From Streptomyces sp. NBC_01803 (lineage in GTDB: Bacteria; Actinomycetota; Actinomycetes; Streptomycetales; Streptomycetaceae), in NCBI RefSeq assembly GCF_035917415.1, contig NZ_CP109073.1, positions 1,595,001 through 1,659,000 on the forward strand: DNA of 64,000 nt, written 5' to 3'. Under the pieces are notes generated by a model that worked only from the letters and a program-made list of their open reading frames with translations, did not search any database and was not told the DNA's origin. A program made the position numbers and the translations under genes. Below are positions 1 to 11,889 of the stretch, in pieces. Position 1 is the stretch's first letter; each line of letters starts with the position of its first letter.

Positions 1-60
1 GCCGTCGTACCTCCGAGGTGCTCCGGTTTCCCGTCTCGGTGGTGGCGTAAACGTACTGGA

Positions 61-94
61 GCGGGGCGCCTGGATGCAAATCCTGGCGCCCCGC
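61..94 (-). terminator. hairpin terminator after RNase J gene
   Basis: A perfect 10-bp inverted repeat (61-70 with 85-94) is extended by a second 4-bp stem (72-75 with 80-83) across a single T-T mismatch, leaving a 4-base loop. It lies 13 bases past the RNase J stop codon. There is no U-run, as is common for Streptomyces terminators, and it could act on both strands. Confidence 0.7.
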
Positions 95-107
95 CGCCTG
101 CTGACGG

Positions 108-1793
108 TCAGACGTCCACGACCACGGGCATGATCATCGGGCGTCGGCGGTAGGTGTCGGCCACCCACTTGCCCACCGTCCGGCGTACCAGCTGCTGGAG
201 TTGGCGCGGCTCGACCACGCCGTCCTGGGCCGATCGCGCGAGGACCTCGTCGATCTTCGGGAGGACCGCGGCGAAGTCGGAGTCGTCGATGCCGGAGCCG
301 CGCGAGTGGATGCTCGGGCCGCTGACGATCTTGCCCGTGCTGCTGTCCACCACCACGAAGATGGTGATGAACCCCTCGTCGCCCAGGATCCGACGGTCCT
401 TCAGGCTGGACTCGGTGATGTCGCCGACCGACAGTCCGTCGACATACACGTACCCGGCCTGCACCTTGCCGGTGATCTTCGCCTTGCCGTCGATGAGGTC
501 GACCACGACCCCGTCCTCCGCGATGACGATGCGCTCCGCGGGCACCCCGGTCGCCGCGCCCAGCTCCGCGTTGGCGCGCAGATGGCGCCACTCGCCGTGG
601 ACCGGCATCAGGTTCTTCGGCTGGCAGATGTTGTAGAAGTACAGCAGCTCGCCGGCCGAGGCGTGGCCCGAGACGTGGACCCGCGCGTTGCCCTTGTGGA
701 TGACGTTGGCGCCCCAGCGGGTCAGGCCGTTGATCACGCGGTACACCGCGTTCTCGTTGCCGGGGATCAGGGACGAGGCCAGGATCACCGTGTCCCCCTC
801 CACGATCCGGATCTGGTGGTCGCGGTTGGCCATCCTGGACAGCGCCGCCATGGGCTCGCCCTGGGAGCCGGTGCAGATGAGGACCACCTCGTTGTCGGCC
901 AGGTCGTCGAGTGTCTTCACGTCGACCACCAGTCCGGCGGGCACCCGCAGATAGCCGAGGTCCCTGGCGATGCCCATGTTCCGCACCATCGAGCGGCCTA
1001 CGAACGCGATCCTGCGGCCGTGTTCGTAGGCCGCGTCGACGATCTGCTGGATGCGGTGCACGTGGCTGGCGAAGCTGGCCACGATGATGCGCTTCTCCGC
1101 GCGGGCGAAGACCTGACGCAGCACTCCGGAGATCTCCCGCTCCGGGGAGACGAATCCGGGCACCTCGGCGTTGGTGGAGTCGGCCAGCAGCAGGTCGATG
1201 CCCTCCTCGCCGAGCCGGGCGAACGCCCGCAGGTCGGTGAGGCGGCCGTCGAGCGGGAGCTGGTCCATCTTGAAGTCGCCGGTGTGGACGGCCATGCCGG
1301 CCGGGGTGCGGATGGCGACCGCGAGGGCGTCGGGGATGGAGTGGTTGACCGCGACGAACTCGCAGTCGAACGGGCCGATCCGCTCGCGGTGTCCCTCCTT
1401 GACCTCCAGGGTGTAGGGGCGGATGCGATGCTCCTGGAGCTTGGCCTCCAGCAGCGCGAGCGTGAGCTTGGAGCCGATCAGGGGGATGTCCGGCTTCTCG
1501 CGCAGCAGGAAGGGCACCCCGCCGATGTGATCCTCGTGTCCGTGCGTCAGCACGATGCCGTCGATGTCGTCGAGGCGGTTCCTGATGGAGCTGAAGTCCG
1601 GCAGGATGAGGTCGATTCCGGGCTGCTCCTCCTCGGGGAAGAGCACGCCGCAGTCGACGATGAGCAGCCGACCGCCGTATTCGAAGACGGTCATGTTGCG
1701 GCCGATCTCGCCGAGCCCGCCGAGCGGGGTAACGCGTAGGCCACCCTCAGGAAGCTTCGGCGGCGGGCCGAGTTCTGGGTGCGGATGACTCAA
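108..1793 (-). CDS. rnj: Ribonuclease J
   Basis: RNase J is a metallo-beta-lactamase/beta-CASP ribonuclease with 5'-3' exonuclease and endonuclease activity, acting on mRNA decay and rRNA processing in the cytoplasm. The zinc motif HGHEDH is at residues 84-89, and further family motifs follow (HTGDFK, DSTNAE, and HVSGHA in the beta-CASP/C-terminal part). At 561 residues it has full family length. The start codon is TTG at 1793, chosen because AGGAG lies about 8 bases upstream and because related proteins begin MSHPHPELG. It is 126 bases downstream of dapA on the same strand, so co-transcription is likely; a strong hairpin sits just before its ribosome binding site. Confidence 0.96.
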   Translation of the reverse strand: MSHPHPELGPPPKLPEGGLRVTPLGGLGEIGRNMTVFEYGGRLLIVDCGVLFPEEEQPGIDLILPDFSSIRNRLDDIDGIVLTHGHEDHIGGVPFLLREKPDIPLIGSKLTLALLEAKLQEHRIRPYTLEVKEGHRERIGPFDCEFVAVNHSIPDALAVAIRTPAGMAVHTGDFKMDQLPLDGRLTDLRAFARLGEEGIDLLLADSTNAEVPGFVSPEREISGVLRQVFARAEKRIIVASFASHVHRIQQIVDAAYEHGRRIAFVGRSMVRNMGIARDLGYLRVPAGLVVDVKTLDDLADNEVVLICTGSQGEPMAALSRMANRDHQIRIVEGDTVILASSLIPGNENAVYRVINGLTRWGANVIHKGNARVHVSGHASAGELLYFYNICQPKNLMPVHGEWRHLRANAELGAATGVPAERIVIAEDGVVVDLIDGKAKITGKVQAGYVYVDGLSVGDITESSLKDRRILGDEGFITIFVVVDSSTGKIVSGPSIHSRGSGIDDSDFAAVLPKIDEVLARSAQDGVVEPRQLQQLVRRTVGKWVADTYRRRPMIMPVVVDV

Positions 1794-1807
1794 GAGACTC
1801 TCCTGAC

Positions 1808-1846
1808 CACGCGCGCCACACGCCCGCGAGGGGCACGGCGCGCGTG
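1808..1846 (-). promoter_or_regulatory. hairpin in the leader of the RNase J gene
   Basis: A perfect 10-bp GC-rich inverted repeat (1808-1817 with 1837-1846, 19-base loop) lies 15 bases upstream of the TTG start, beside the AGGAG ribosome binding site. A possible -10 element, TACAGT, follows at 1847-1852 on the same strand. The dyad could be the end of the dapA unit or a structured leader that limits rnj expression; ribonuclease genes often regulate themselves through leader structures. The function is inferred. Confidence 0.45.
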
Positions 1847-1919
1847 ACTGTATGCACTGGTCGGTATTCAGTTATCACCCTGGGCGCGGCGATCCGCGTC
1901 CCGGGCAACGTCTGTGTTG

Positions 1920-2819
1920 TCAGATCTGTACCCCACCGGCGGTGAGATCCCGCTTGAGCTGTTCGGTCTCCTCCTCCTTGAGGCCGATCAGAGGAAGCCG
2001 GAGGGGGCCGCCGGGCAGGCCCAGGAAGCCGAGGGCGGCCTTGGAGGTGATCACGCCCTGGGAGCGGAACATGCCGGTGAAGACCGGGAGCAGCTTCTGG
2101 TGGATCTCGGTGGCCTTCGCCACGTCGCCGCTGGTGTGGGCGTCGACGAGCGCGCGCAGCTCGGGGGTGACGATGTGGCCCACGACGGAGACGAAGCCCA
2201 CCGCGCCCACGGACAGCAGGGGGAGGTTCAGCATGTCGTCCCCCGAGTACCACGCGAGGCCGGTGGTGGCGATGGCCCAGCTCGCCCGGCCCAGGTCGCC
2301 CTTGGCGTCCTTGTTGGCGACGATGCGCGGGTGGGCGGCCAGGCGGACCATGGTCTCCGTGTTGATCGGCACTCCGCTGCGGCCCGGGATGTCGTACAGC
2401 ATCACCGGGAGGTCGCAGGCGTCCGCGATGGCGGTGAAGTGCCGGTACAGGCCCTCCTGCGGCGGCTTGCTGTAGTACGGCGTGACGGTCAGCAGTCCGT
2501 GGGCGCCGGCCGCCTGGGCGGCGCGGGCCAGCTCGACGCTGTGCCTGGTGTCGTTGGTGCCGACGCCCGCCACGACGTGGGCCCGGTCGCCGACCGCCTC
2601 CACCACGGCGCTGATCAGCCGGGATTTCTCCGCATCGCTCGTCGTCGGGGACTCACCGGTGGTGCCGTTGACGATCAGGCCGTCGTTTCCGGCGTCCACC
2701 AGGTGCGCGGCGAGCCGCCGCGCGCCGTCGAGGTCGAGTGATCCGTCCGCCGTGAATGGCGTGACCATGGCGGTGAGGACCCTCCCGAAGGGGGTCTGCG
2801 GTGTGGAGGTCGGAGCCAT
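1920..2819 (-). CDS. dapA: 4-hydroxy-tetrahydrodipicolinate synthase
   Basis: DapA condenses pyruvate with aspartate semialdehyde, the first committed step of lysine and diaminopimelate synthesis. It is a TIM-barrel of the class I aldolase family. Visible motifs are GTTGE (about 52-56), the active-site tyrosine in YDIPGRSG (about 142) and the Schiff-base lysine in VANKDAKGD (about 170). The ATG at 2819 gives 299 residues beginning MAPTSTPQTPFG, as in relatives; a GTG three codons upstream (2828) is the alternative. dapB of the same pathway lies 2.4 kb away on the same strand. AT-rich dyads lie upstream. Confidence 0.95.
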   Translation of the reverse strand: MAPTSTPQTPFGRVLTAMVTPFTADGSLDLDGARRLAAHLVDAGNDGLIVNGTTGESPTTSDAEKSRLISAVVEAVGDRAHVVAGVGTNDTRHSVELARAAQAAGAHGLLTVTPYYSKPPQEGLYRHFTAIADACDLPVMLYDIPGRSGVPINTETMVRLAAHPRIVANKDAKGDLGRASWAIATTGLAWYSGDDMLNLPLLSVGAVGFVSVVGHIVTPELRALVDAHTSGDVAKATEIHQKLLPVFTGMFRSQGVITSKAALGFLGLPGGPLRLPLIGLKEEETEQLKRDLTAGGVQI

Positions 2820-2880
2820 AGGTTCCACGCTACTCGCAGCTCAGCGGGTCCGGGGCCATCGGGGCGGGCATCCCGTGGAT

Positions 2881-2918
2881 CCCGGCACTGCCTGCTCGGG
2901 GGTTCAGACAGTGCCGGG
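2881..2918 (-). terminator. hairpin between thyX and dapA
   Basis: A perfect 10-bp inverted repeat (2881-2890 with 2909-2918) with an 18-base loop lies 84 bases after the thyX stop and 60 bases before dapA. It most likely ends the thyX transcript; there is no U-run. It could instead be a leader element of dapA. Confidence 0.5.
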
Positions 2919-2921
2919 TCC

Positions 2922-2950
2922 GTTCATTCACCCTAAATGAACTTCGCGAA
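2922..2950. promoter_or_regulatory. AT-rich dyads upstream of dapA
   Basis: A 7-bp inverted repeat with a 7-base spacer (2922-2928 with 2936-2942) is followed at once by the 8-bp palindrome TTCGCGAA (2943-2950). This is one of the most AT-rich stretches in this part of the window. Its place about 105 bases upstream of dapA suggests a promoter or operator. No regulator is assigned. Confidence 0.35.
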
Positions 2951-3001
2951 ATGGTGCAATACGGACACTTCGAGCGGCTCTCCGGAGAATGCGCCCGCCG
3001 G

Positions 3002-3724
3002 CTAGGGCGCCACGCGGCCATGCGCGTTGAACGCCGCGTGCGTCAGAGGCATCAGACGGGCCCACTCGGCCTCCATCCGCTCGGCCACCATCTCGATCTC
3101 GCGCTGCGGGAACGAGGGCACCCGGGCCCGCTCGTCCTGCGTGCGCAGCCCGAGGAAATGCATCAGCGAGCGGGCGTTGCACGTGGCGTACATCGAGGAG
3201 AACAGGCCGACCGGCAGCACCGCCCGGGCCACCTCCCTGGCCACACCCGCGGCGAGCATCTCCTGATAGGCCGCGTACGCCTGCCGGTAGGACTCCTCCA
3301 TGACCTTCCCCACCAGCGCGTGCTGCTCGGGGGTGCCCGGAACGAAGTCATACTGCCCGGGACGTCCGCGCTGGACGAGCCTGCGGTCCTCCGCCGGCAC
3401 GTAGAACACCGGGCCGAGCTCCCGATACCGCCCGCTCTCCTCGTTGTACGACCAGCCGACGCGGTGCCGGTGGAACTCGCGGAAGACGAAGATCGGGGCG
3501 CTGACCAGGAAGGTCATCGAGTTGTGCTCGAACGGGCTGCCGTGCCGGTCGCGCAGCAGATAGTTGATCAAACCCTTCGAACGCTCCGGGTCCCGGCCGA
3601 TCTCCTCAAGGGACTGCTCCCCCGCCGTGGACACGCGGGCCGCCCAGAGCACGTCGGTGTCGGAGGCACTGTGCTTGACCAGCTCTACGGTCACGTCACT
3701 GCGGAAACTGGGGGTCTCGGTCAC
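3002..3724 (-). CDS. thyX: FAD-dependent thymidylate synthase ThyX
   Basis: ThyX methylates dUMP to dTMP with methylenetetrahydrofolate and FAD/NADPH. The flavin- and dUMP-binding signature appears as RHRVGWSYNEESGRY. The number of residues between RHR and the conserved serine is eight rather than the seven of the textbook RHRX7S motif, which I think is usual in Streptomyces. The start is GTG at 3724 with GGAAGGA eight bases upstream, giving 240 residues and VTETPSFRSD at the N-terminus; longer readings extend into non-conserved sequence. It is transcribed toward dapA, with a hairpin between them. Confidence 0.94.
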   Translation of the reverse strand: MTETPSFRSDVTVELVKHSASDTDVLWAARVSTAGEQSLEEIGRDPERSKGLINYLLRDRHGSPFEHNSMTFLVSAPIFVFREFHRHRVGWSYNEESGRYRELGPVFYVPAEDRRLVQRGRPGQYDFVPGTPEQHALVGKVMEESYRQAYAAYQEMLAAGVAREVARAVLPVGLFSSMYATCNARSLMHFLGLRTQDERARVPSFPQREIEMVAERMEAEWARLMPLTHAAFNAHGRVAP

Positions 3725-3878
3725 CTTCGAAATCCTTCCGTGCGGAACGCGACTCACCCTAAGGGCAGCCACTGACAACGGCCCACGCCCCGGGTCGGGC
3801 AAAAGGGGCCTCACGCCCGGAGTCGGATTCTTCCCCTGATAGATTTGTATGAGGTCACTCAGGGGGAGGAACACTCGC

Positions 3879-4076
3879 ATGGCGTACGACGACGGTTTCC
3901 ACGACGACGTCACTCCGCCGCACCACCGTCCGACCGCCGGCTCGATTCTCGGCGGCACTCTTATCGCTCTTGTCCTGATATGCGGCCTCATAGGGGCCCT
4001 GCTGCTGGCGCGCCCCGCCCTCGATGTCGACCGTCAGTCTGTTCCTGATGCGCCCGAGGCGGCCGAAGGCCGCTGA
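3879..4076 (+). CDS. small single-pass membrane protein
   Basis: This is a 65-residue protein of unknown function. An acidic/histidine-rich N-terminus (MAYDDGFHDDV...HH) is followed by one hydrophobic helix (about residues 22-43) and a short acidic tail. The ATG at 3879 has a strong ribosome binding site, GGGGGAGGA, eight bases upstream. A possible -10 element TAGATT lies at 3840-3845. It diverges from thyX. The clear start signal and codon bias support a real gene. Confidence 0.75.
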   Translation: MAYDDGFHDDVTPPHHRPTAGSILGGTLIALVLICGLIGALLLARPALDVDRQSVPDAPEAAEGR

Positions 4077-4147
4077 AGCGCGGTAGCCTCACCGTTCACA
4101 GCACCACCCCCACGTGATGTCTCTGTGAATTCGAACGAGGACCAGCC

Positions 4148-4693
4148 GTGCCCCTGACCTTCCTCGCGGCCGACCACGACTCCGCCACCTCCGTGCCGGA
4201 CGAGCCACTGCCGCACGCGAACCGGGACTATTGGCGCCGCCCCTACCGGCCGGGCCCCTGGCGCGTGGCCGTCGCCGCGCTGACTCTGCTGATCGCCGCG
4301 TACATGCTGCTCTGCGCCATGATCATCACCATGGCGGGCTCTCCGACCGGCGCCACCGCCACCGGTCTCGCCGCCGCGCTGACCATCGCCTTCGCGCTGC
4401 GCCTGCTGCGCGTCGGCATCTGGGTCAGCCCACGTGGCCTGCGCCGCGTCGGCCTGCTGAGCACCACGACGCTGCGGTGGCGCGACATCACCCGCGTCTC
4501 CACGGTCCAGCAGCCGGTGAAGTGGCTCGGCCTGCCGCGCGGCGTCCAGGGCCAGGCCCTGCAGATCGAGCGGCGCCGCGGCGAGTCGCTGCGTACGCTG
4601 CTCACCGACCACAACGCGGACTTCCTGTCCCGGCCCGAGGCGTTCGACCGCGCGGCGGACGTACTGGAGGCGTGGGCGGCCGAGAACCGCTGA
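4148..4693 (+). CDS. PH-domain-like membrane protein
   Basis: This 181-residue protein has an N-terminal cytoplasmic stretch, two transmembrane helices (about 38-60 and 66-85), then a soluble region starting WVSPRGLRRVGLL...LRWRDI, which is typical of the bacterial PH-like fold found in many actinobacterial membrane proteins. It begins at GTG 4148 with GAGG seven bases upstream; -10-like TAGCCT is at 4084-4089. The function is unknown; family members are usually membrane-anchored with no enzymatic motif. It converges on the TPR-like gene at 4731. Confidence 0.75.
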   Translation: MPLTFLAADHDSATSVPDEPLPHANRDYWRRPYRPGPWRVAVAALTLLIAAYMLLCAMIITMAGSPTGATATGLAAALTIAFALRLLRVGIWVSPRGLRRVGLLSTTTLRWRDITRVSTVQQPVKWLGLPRGVQGQALQIERRRGESLRTLLTDHNADFLSRPEAFDRAADVLEAWAAENR

Positions 4694-4730
4694 GCGGGGC
4701 TGGGACAGGCGGGGGCCGCGGCGGACCGCG

Positions 4731-5189
4731 CTAGGCCCCGGCACGGGAGCGGCGGCCCGCGCGCAGGGCGATCGCGTGCTGCATCGCCCTTCTGGCCCGG
4801 GGTGTGTCCCGCGCGTCGTGATAGGCGACGGCCAGCCGGAACCAGCACCGCCAGTCCCCCGGAGTCGCCTCGGCCTCCGCCCGCCGCCGCGCGAACACCT
4901 CGTCGGCGGCGGCCCGGTCGACGCGCCCGCTGGGCGTGCGCGCGAGCTCGTCCACCGGGAGCCCGCCCTCGGCATCCAGCTCCCTGGCCAGCCGGTTGGC
5001 GTCCAGGACGAACCGCAGACTGCGCCAGAGGAACCAGCCGCCGAGCAGCGGCAGGACCAGCACGGCCGCGCCCAGCGGCACGGTCACCCATGTGCCCTCC
5101 AGGACGAGCAGCACCCCGCGATGGCCGATCAGCGCCGCGTACACCAGCATCGCGGCGCACAGCACCAAGTAACCGATCTTGGCGCGCAC
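4731..5189 (-). CDS. membrane protein with TPR-like tail
   Basis: This 152-residue protein has two hydrophobic segments (about 6-22 and 33-54), then a helical cytoplasmic tail containing a WRCWFRLAVAYHDARDTPRARRAMQHA stretch that resembles one tetratricopeptide-like helical pair. It starts at GTG 5189, only two bases after the dapB stop codon, so it is almost certainly translated from the dapB transcript by coupling. The function is unknown. Confidence 0.75.
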   Translation of the reverse strand: MRAKIGYLVLCAAMLVYAALIGHRGVLLVLEGTWVTVPLGAAVLVLPLLGGWFLWRSLRFVLDANRLARELDAEGGLPVDELARTPSGRVDRAAADEVFARRRAEAEATPGDWRCWFRLAVAYHDARDTPRARRAMQHAIALRAGRRSRAGA

Positions 5190-5191
5190 GG

Positions 5192-5959
<768 letters not shown>

Positions 5960-6018
5960 TCAGCTCTCCCGGTCGTGCCGTCCCTCGTCGCCCCGTCGGC
6001 CCGTCGCCCGGTCCCGCC

Positions 6019-7397
6019 TCAGCCGACGGCGCCGGACAGGCGCGCGGTCTGCCGGTCGTTGAGCGGACCGATGACGGACAGCGAGGGCCGGTGCCCGAGC
6101 AGCTCGCGGGCGACCTGCCGGACGTCGTCCGGGGTGACCGCGGTGATCCGCTCCAGCATCTCATCCACCGAAAGCTGCCTGCCCCAGCACACCTCGCTCT
6201 TGCCGAGCCGGTGCATCAGGGAGCCGGTGTCCTCCAGACCGAGCACGGTGGAGCCGGCGAGCTGGCCGATCGCGCGGCGCGTCTCGTCGTCACCGAGGCC
6301 GTGTTCGGCGACGTCGGCGAGCTGGTCGCGGCAGATCTTCAGCACGTCGTCCAGCCGGTCGGGGCGGCAGCCGGCGTAGACGCCGAACAGACCGCAGTCG
6401 GCGTAACCGGAGGTGTGCGTGTAGATGTTGTAGGCCAGACCGCGCTTCTCGCGGACCTCCTGGAAGAGGCGCGAGCTCATGCCGCCGCCGAGCGCGGTGG
6501 ACAGCACGTTGAGCGCCCAGCGGCGCTCGTCGTGGCGGGAGACGCCCGGCATGCCGAGCACGACGTGCGCCTGCTCGGTGGGGCGCTCGATCACGTCGAG
6601 ACGCCCGGTCGTCTTGATGGCGCGCCGGCCGGAACGCGGCCCGACGGGCTCGGCGTCCGCGCGGGCGAGCGCGCCCGCCCCTTCGAACGCGGCGGCCACG
6701 CGCTCCACGACGGCGGCGTGGTCCACGTTGCCCGCGGCGGTGACGACGAGGCGGGTGGGGTCGTAGTGCCGCCGGTAGAACCGGGCGATCTTGTCGCGGG
6801 TCAGCGCGTTGACCGTGTCCTCGGTGCCGAGCACCGGGCGGCCCAGCGGGCTGTCGCCGAGCAGGGTGTGCGCGAAGAGGTCGTGGACGCCGTCGCTCGG
6901 GTCGTCCTCCGTCATCGCGATCTCTTCGAGGATGACGCCGCGCTCGGCGTCCACGTCCTGGGCAGCGATCAAGGAGCCGGTGAGCATGTCGCAGACGATG
7001 TCGATGGCCAGCGGCAGGTCATTGTCGAGGACGCGGGCGTAGTAGCAGGTGAACTCCTTCGTGGTGAAGGCGTTCATCTCGCCGCCGACCGCGTCGATGG
7101 CGGAGGAGATGTCCAGGGCGGTGCGCCGCTCGGTGCCCTTGAACAGCAGGTGTTCCAGGTAGTGGGTGGCGCCGTTGAGCGCCGGGGTCTCGTCGCGCGA
7201 GCCGACCCGGGCCCAGATGCCGAACGTCGCGGAGCGGACCGAGGGCACGGTCTCGGTGAGGACGCGCAGTCCGCCGGGGAGCACGGTCCTGGCGACAGCG
7301 CCGGGGCCGTTCTCCGCGCCGCGCGGACGGGGCACGGCCCGCCCCACCTCAGCGGTGGGGCGGGCCGTCGCACGCGATGCCGTACGAGAGGGACGGA

Positions 7398-7401
<4 letters not shown>
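6019..7401 (-). CDS. M16 family zinc peptidase
   Basis: This is a pitrilysin/processing-peptidase-like metalloprotease of 460 residues. The inverted zinc motif HYLEH is at residues 80-84 and a third ligand glutamate is near residue 160 ([12 protein letters not shown]), giving the HxxEHx(~75)E pattern. The C-terminal half is the usual inactive second M16 domain. It starts at GTG 7401, overlapping the pnp stop by four bases (GTGA), so translation is coupled to PNPase. Bacterial relatives degrade peptides in the cytoplasm; the substrate is not known. Confidence 0.92.
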
Positions 7402-9635
<2,234 letters not shown>

Positions 9636-9820
9636 CTTGGAAAATCTCCTCTTCTGTGCCCCGCCGACCTCGGCGGGGCGATGAGGTGGAGCGCCTCCGG
9701 ACTGGCCGGCCATCGATCGAAGCCCCCGGGGTCTGAACGCCCGGAAGCCACTACCGAGGACCGGCGACGTGCGAAGGGGCCCCGCCCCGTGCGTTTCGTC
9801 GTTTTCTCGGTCGTGCCGTT

Positions 9821-9849
9821 GGAACCAGCCTACAAAGGCATACGGTTCC
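9821..9849 (-). promoter_or_regulatory. rpsO-pnp intergenic stem-loop
   Basis: Inverted repeats GGAACC/GGTTCC (9821-9826 with 9844-9849) enclose a second GCC/GGC pair (9828-9830 with 9837-9839) around an AT-rich loop. Structured rpsO-pnp intergenic RNA is a known RNase III target in Streptomyces and E. coli. This one is a candidate by position. Confidence 0.4.
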
Positions 9850-9888
9850 CGGCTCGGTTTCCGTCCGTGACGGACCGGATACGGCGAA

Positions 9889-9920
9889 GGGAGCGGCCCC
9901 GCCTGCGGGTGGCCGCTCCC
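9889..9920 (-). terminator. hairpin after rpsO
   Basis: A perfect 10-bp inverted repeat (9889-9898 with 9911-9920) with a 12-base loop begins 12 bases after the rpsO stop. It should terminate or attenuate the rpsO message while allowing some readthrough into pnp. Confidence 0.7.
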
Positions 9921-9931
9921 TCTCGCGCGTG

Positions 9932-10222
9932 TTACCTGGCGCCCGCCGCGCCGCGGCGGATGCCCAGCCGCTCCACCAGGGTGCGGAAGCGCTGGATGTC
10001 CTTGCGCGCCAGGTACTGCAGCAGGCGCCGGCGCTGGCCGACCAGGAGCAGCAGGCCCCGGCGGGAGTGGTGGTCGTGCTTGTGGATCTTCAGGTGCTCG
10101 GTCAGGTCCGAGATGCGGCGGGACAGCAGAGCCACCTGGACCTCGGGGGAGCCGGTGTCGCCCTCTGCGGTGGCGAACTCGGCGATGATCTTCTGCTTCG
10201 TGGCGGCGTCGAGCGACGACAC
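9932..10222 (-). CDS. rpsO: 30S ribosomal protein S15
   Basis: S15 binds 16S rRNA early in small-subunit assembly. The 96-residue protein contains the diagnostic region [17 protein letters not shown] followed by [11 protein letters not shown]. The GTG start at 10222 has AAGGAG five bases upstream and gives the normal family length. It is followed by a hairpin and then pnp. A possible -10 element TAGCCT lies on the minus strand at 10366-10371. Confidence 0.97.
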   Translation of the reverse strand: MSSLDAATKQKIIAEFATAEGDTGSPEVQVALLSRRISDLTEHLKIHKHDHHSRRGLLLLVGQRRRLLQYLARKDIQRFRTLVERLGIRRGAAGAR

Positions 10223-10405
10223 ACGGACTCCTTGACGTTGTCTGATCTGGCCACCGAGTGCCCCTGGGCTTATCCACAGGGGAGCTTCCGGAACTCGGGA
10301 GGCGGGGTCCGCTGAGCGCTTCCTCCAGAAGACTCCGGGGGCGCGTACGCAAACGGCCGGTAAGCAGGCTACAACAGGATGACCCCGCTGGCACATCCGG
10401 CCTGC

Positions 10406-11845
10406 TCAGCCGCTGGTCAGCCCCCGGGCCTCACCGTATACACCGAGCACCGCGAGACACAGCGGGATCAGCGACAGCAGCACGGCGCTCTCGGTGAGAT
10501 CGAGGGCCCTGCCCCAGAACGGGGTGAGCCCGGCGCGCGGCACGATCAGCGCGATCGCCGCGAGCATACCGGTGGCGGCGGTGAGTGCGGCGGCCAGCCA
10601 GAGGGTGCGCGGGTCCGGGTCGCCGCCGCCCGCGGTGGACGTGTCGCCGGCGAAGCCGAGGACGAGCAGCGCCAGGGAGCCGAGTCCGGCGGTCAGCAGC
10701 ACCGTCACCTGGACGGCGTAACGGAACAGCCGGGCGCGGGTCAGCAGCGCGAGACCGGTGGCCAGGGCGAGCAGCTGTCCCCAGCCGCTGTCGGAGAAAC
10801 CGAGGACGCCGACGGCGGTGGTGGCGAGCACGGCGCAGCCGCCGGTGAGGCCGAGCAGAAGCTGATGGCCGCGGCGGGCCTGGGCGGCGACACGCTCGGT
10901 GTCGACCGGCCCGTCGGTCGGCTGCCGCGGCTCGGGCGCCACCGTCTCGTAGCCGGGGCGGGGAGCGGTGTAGCCGATGGGCAGCCGGACGAGGCTCGCG
11001 GCGAGGGCCGGGAGGAAGGCCAGCGCGCCGAGCGCGACGGGCGCGCAGACGGCGGCGGTCTCGGCCGGCTCGGCCTCGGTGACGGTGGCGAGGAACGCGG
11101 CGACGGTACCGAGCGTCGCGGCGCACGCGGTGGCCACGAACCAGGCGGCGGCCTCCGGCATGACGGCGATCAGGATGACGGAGACGACGAGGACGGCGGC
11201 GCAGCCTAGCAGCAGCTCCAGACGGCCGACGCCGTGGCCGTCGTCGAGGGGCAGCATGCCGGTGCCGCCGACGAAGGCGTGCGGCAGGGCTGCCAGGCCG
11301 GACGCGACGGCGGCGTGGCCGTCGTCGTACACCCGGGCGCGGACGGCGGCGAAGGAGAGGAGGAGGATCGCCAGGACGCCCGCGAGAACGCCGGGCAGCC
11401 CGTGCATCTCGTGGCGGTCCGGCTCGCCGTACCAGAGCACGGCGGCGGTCAGCGCGCCGAGGACGGCGACGGCCGTCAGGCCGGCCGGCCGCAGCATCCG
11501 GTCCTGCCACAGCCGCCGGTCACCGCCCACCGCGTCGGCGACGGCGTCCGTCACATCGTCGTGGACGGGCGGCGGGAGCGAGTCGGCGAAGGGGCGCAGG
11601 GCCAGCACGTCGCCGTCCAGGACCCGCTGGGCGCCCAGGGTGCGGGAGCCGTCCAGCACGGAGCCGTCGCGGCGCACCAGGTGGTGGCCGACCGGGGCCT
11701 CCTGATCGGGTGTCAGGCCGGTCAGCCGGAAGATCTCGGGGTAGAGGTCGGCGAGCGGGATGTCCTCGGGCAACGCCATGTCGGTCCGGCTGGTGGGCGC
11801 GGCGACGGTGATCCGGCAGAAGCCGGTGGCTGCGGTCGTGCTCAC
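10406..11845 (-). CDS. eccD: T7SS membrane channel protein EccD
   Basis: EccD forms the multi-helix membrane pore of the ESX/type VII secretion complex. The first ~90 residues form the YukD ubiquitin-like domain ([23 protein letters not shown]), followed by about eleven transmembrane helices. The start chosen is GTG 11845 (479 residues), seven bases after an AGGGGAG ribosome binding site; the frame extends to 11926 but without a site or conservation. It is divergent from eccC, the motor of the same complex, and the two share a promoter region. Confidence 0.93.
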   Translation of the reverse strand: MSTTAATGFCRITVAAPTSRTDMALPEDIPLADLYPEIFRLTGLTPDQEAPVGHHLVRRDGSVLDGSRTLGAQRVLDGDVLALRPFADSLPPPVHDDVTDAVADAVGGDRRLWQDRMLRPAGLTAVAVLGALTAAVLWYGEPDRHEMHGLPGVLAGVLAILLLSFAAVRARVYDDGHAAVASGLAALPHAFVGGTGMLPLDDGHGVGRLELLLGCAAVLVVSVILIAVMPEAAAWFVATACAATLGTVAAFLATVTEAEPAETAAVCAPVALGALAFLPALAASLVRLPIGYTAPRPGYETVAPEPRQPTDGPVDTERVAAQARRGHQLLLGLTGGCAVLATTAVGVLGFSDSGWGQLLALATGLALLTRARLFRYAVQVTVLLTAGLGSLALLVLGFAGDTSTAGGGDPDPRTLWLAAALTAATGMLAAIALIVPRAGLTPFWGRALDLTESAVLLSLIPLCLAVLGVYGEARGLTSG

Positions 11846-11889
11846 GGAATAACTCCCCTCCCCTGGCGGCTCCTTGTGCACAGACTGCG

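Noticed and set aside
201..1739. Long plus-strand open frame opposite RNase J
   Set aside because: It mirrors the codon bias of the real minus-strand gene; long antisense frames are normal in GC-rich DNA and it has no recognisable motif.
9636..10394. N-terminal extension of PNPase upstream of GTG 9635
   Set aside because: The frame stays open upstream through rpsO, but the extension is not conserved, and a good ribosome binding site precedes GTG 9635.
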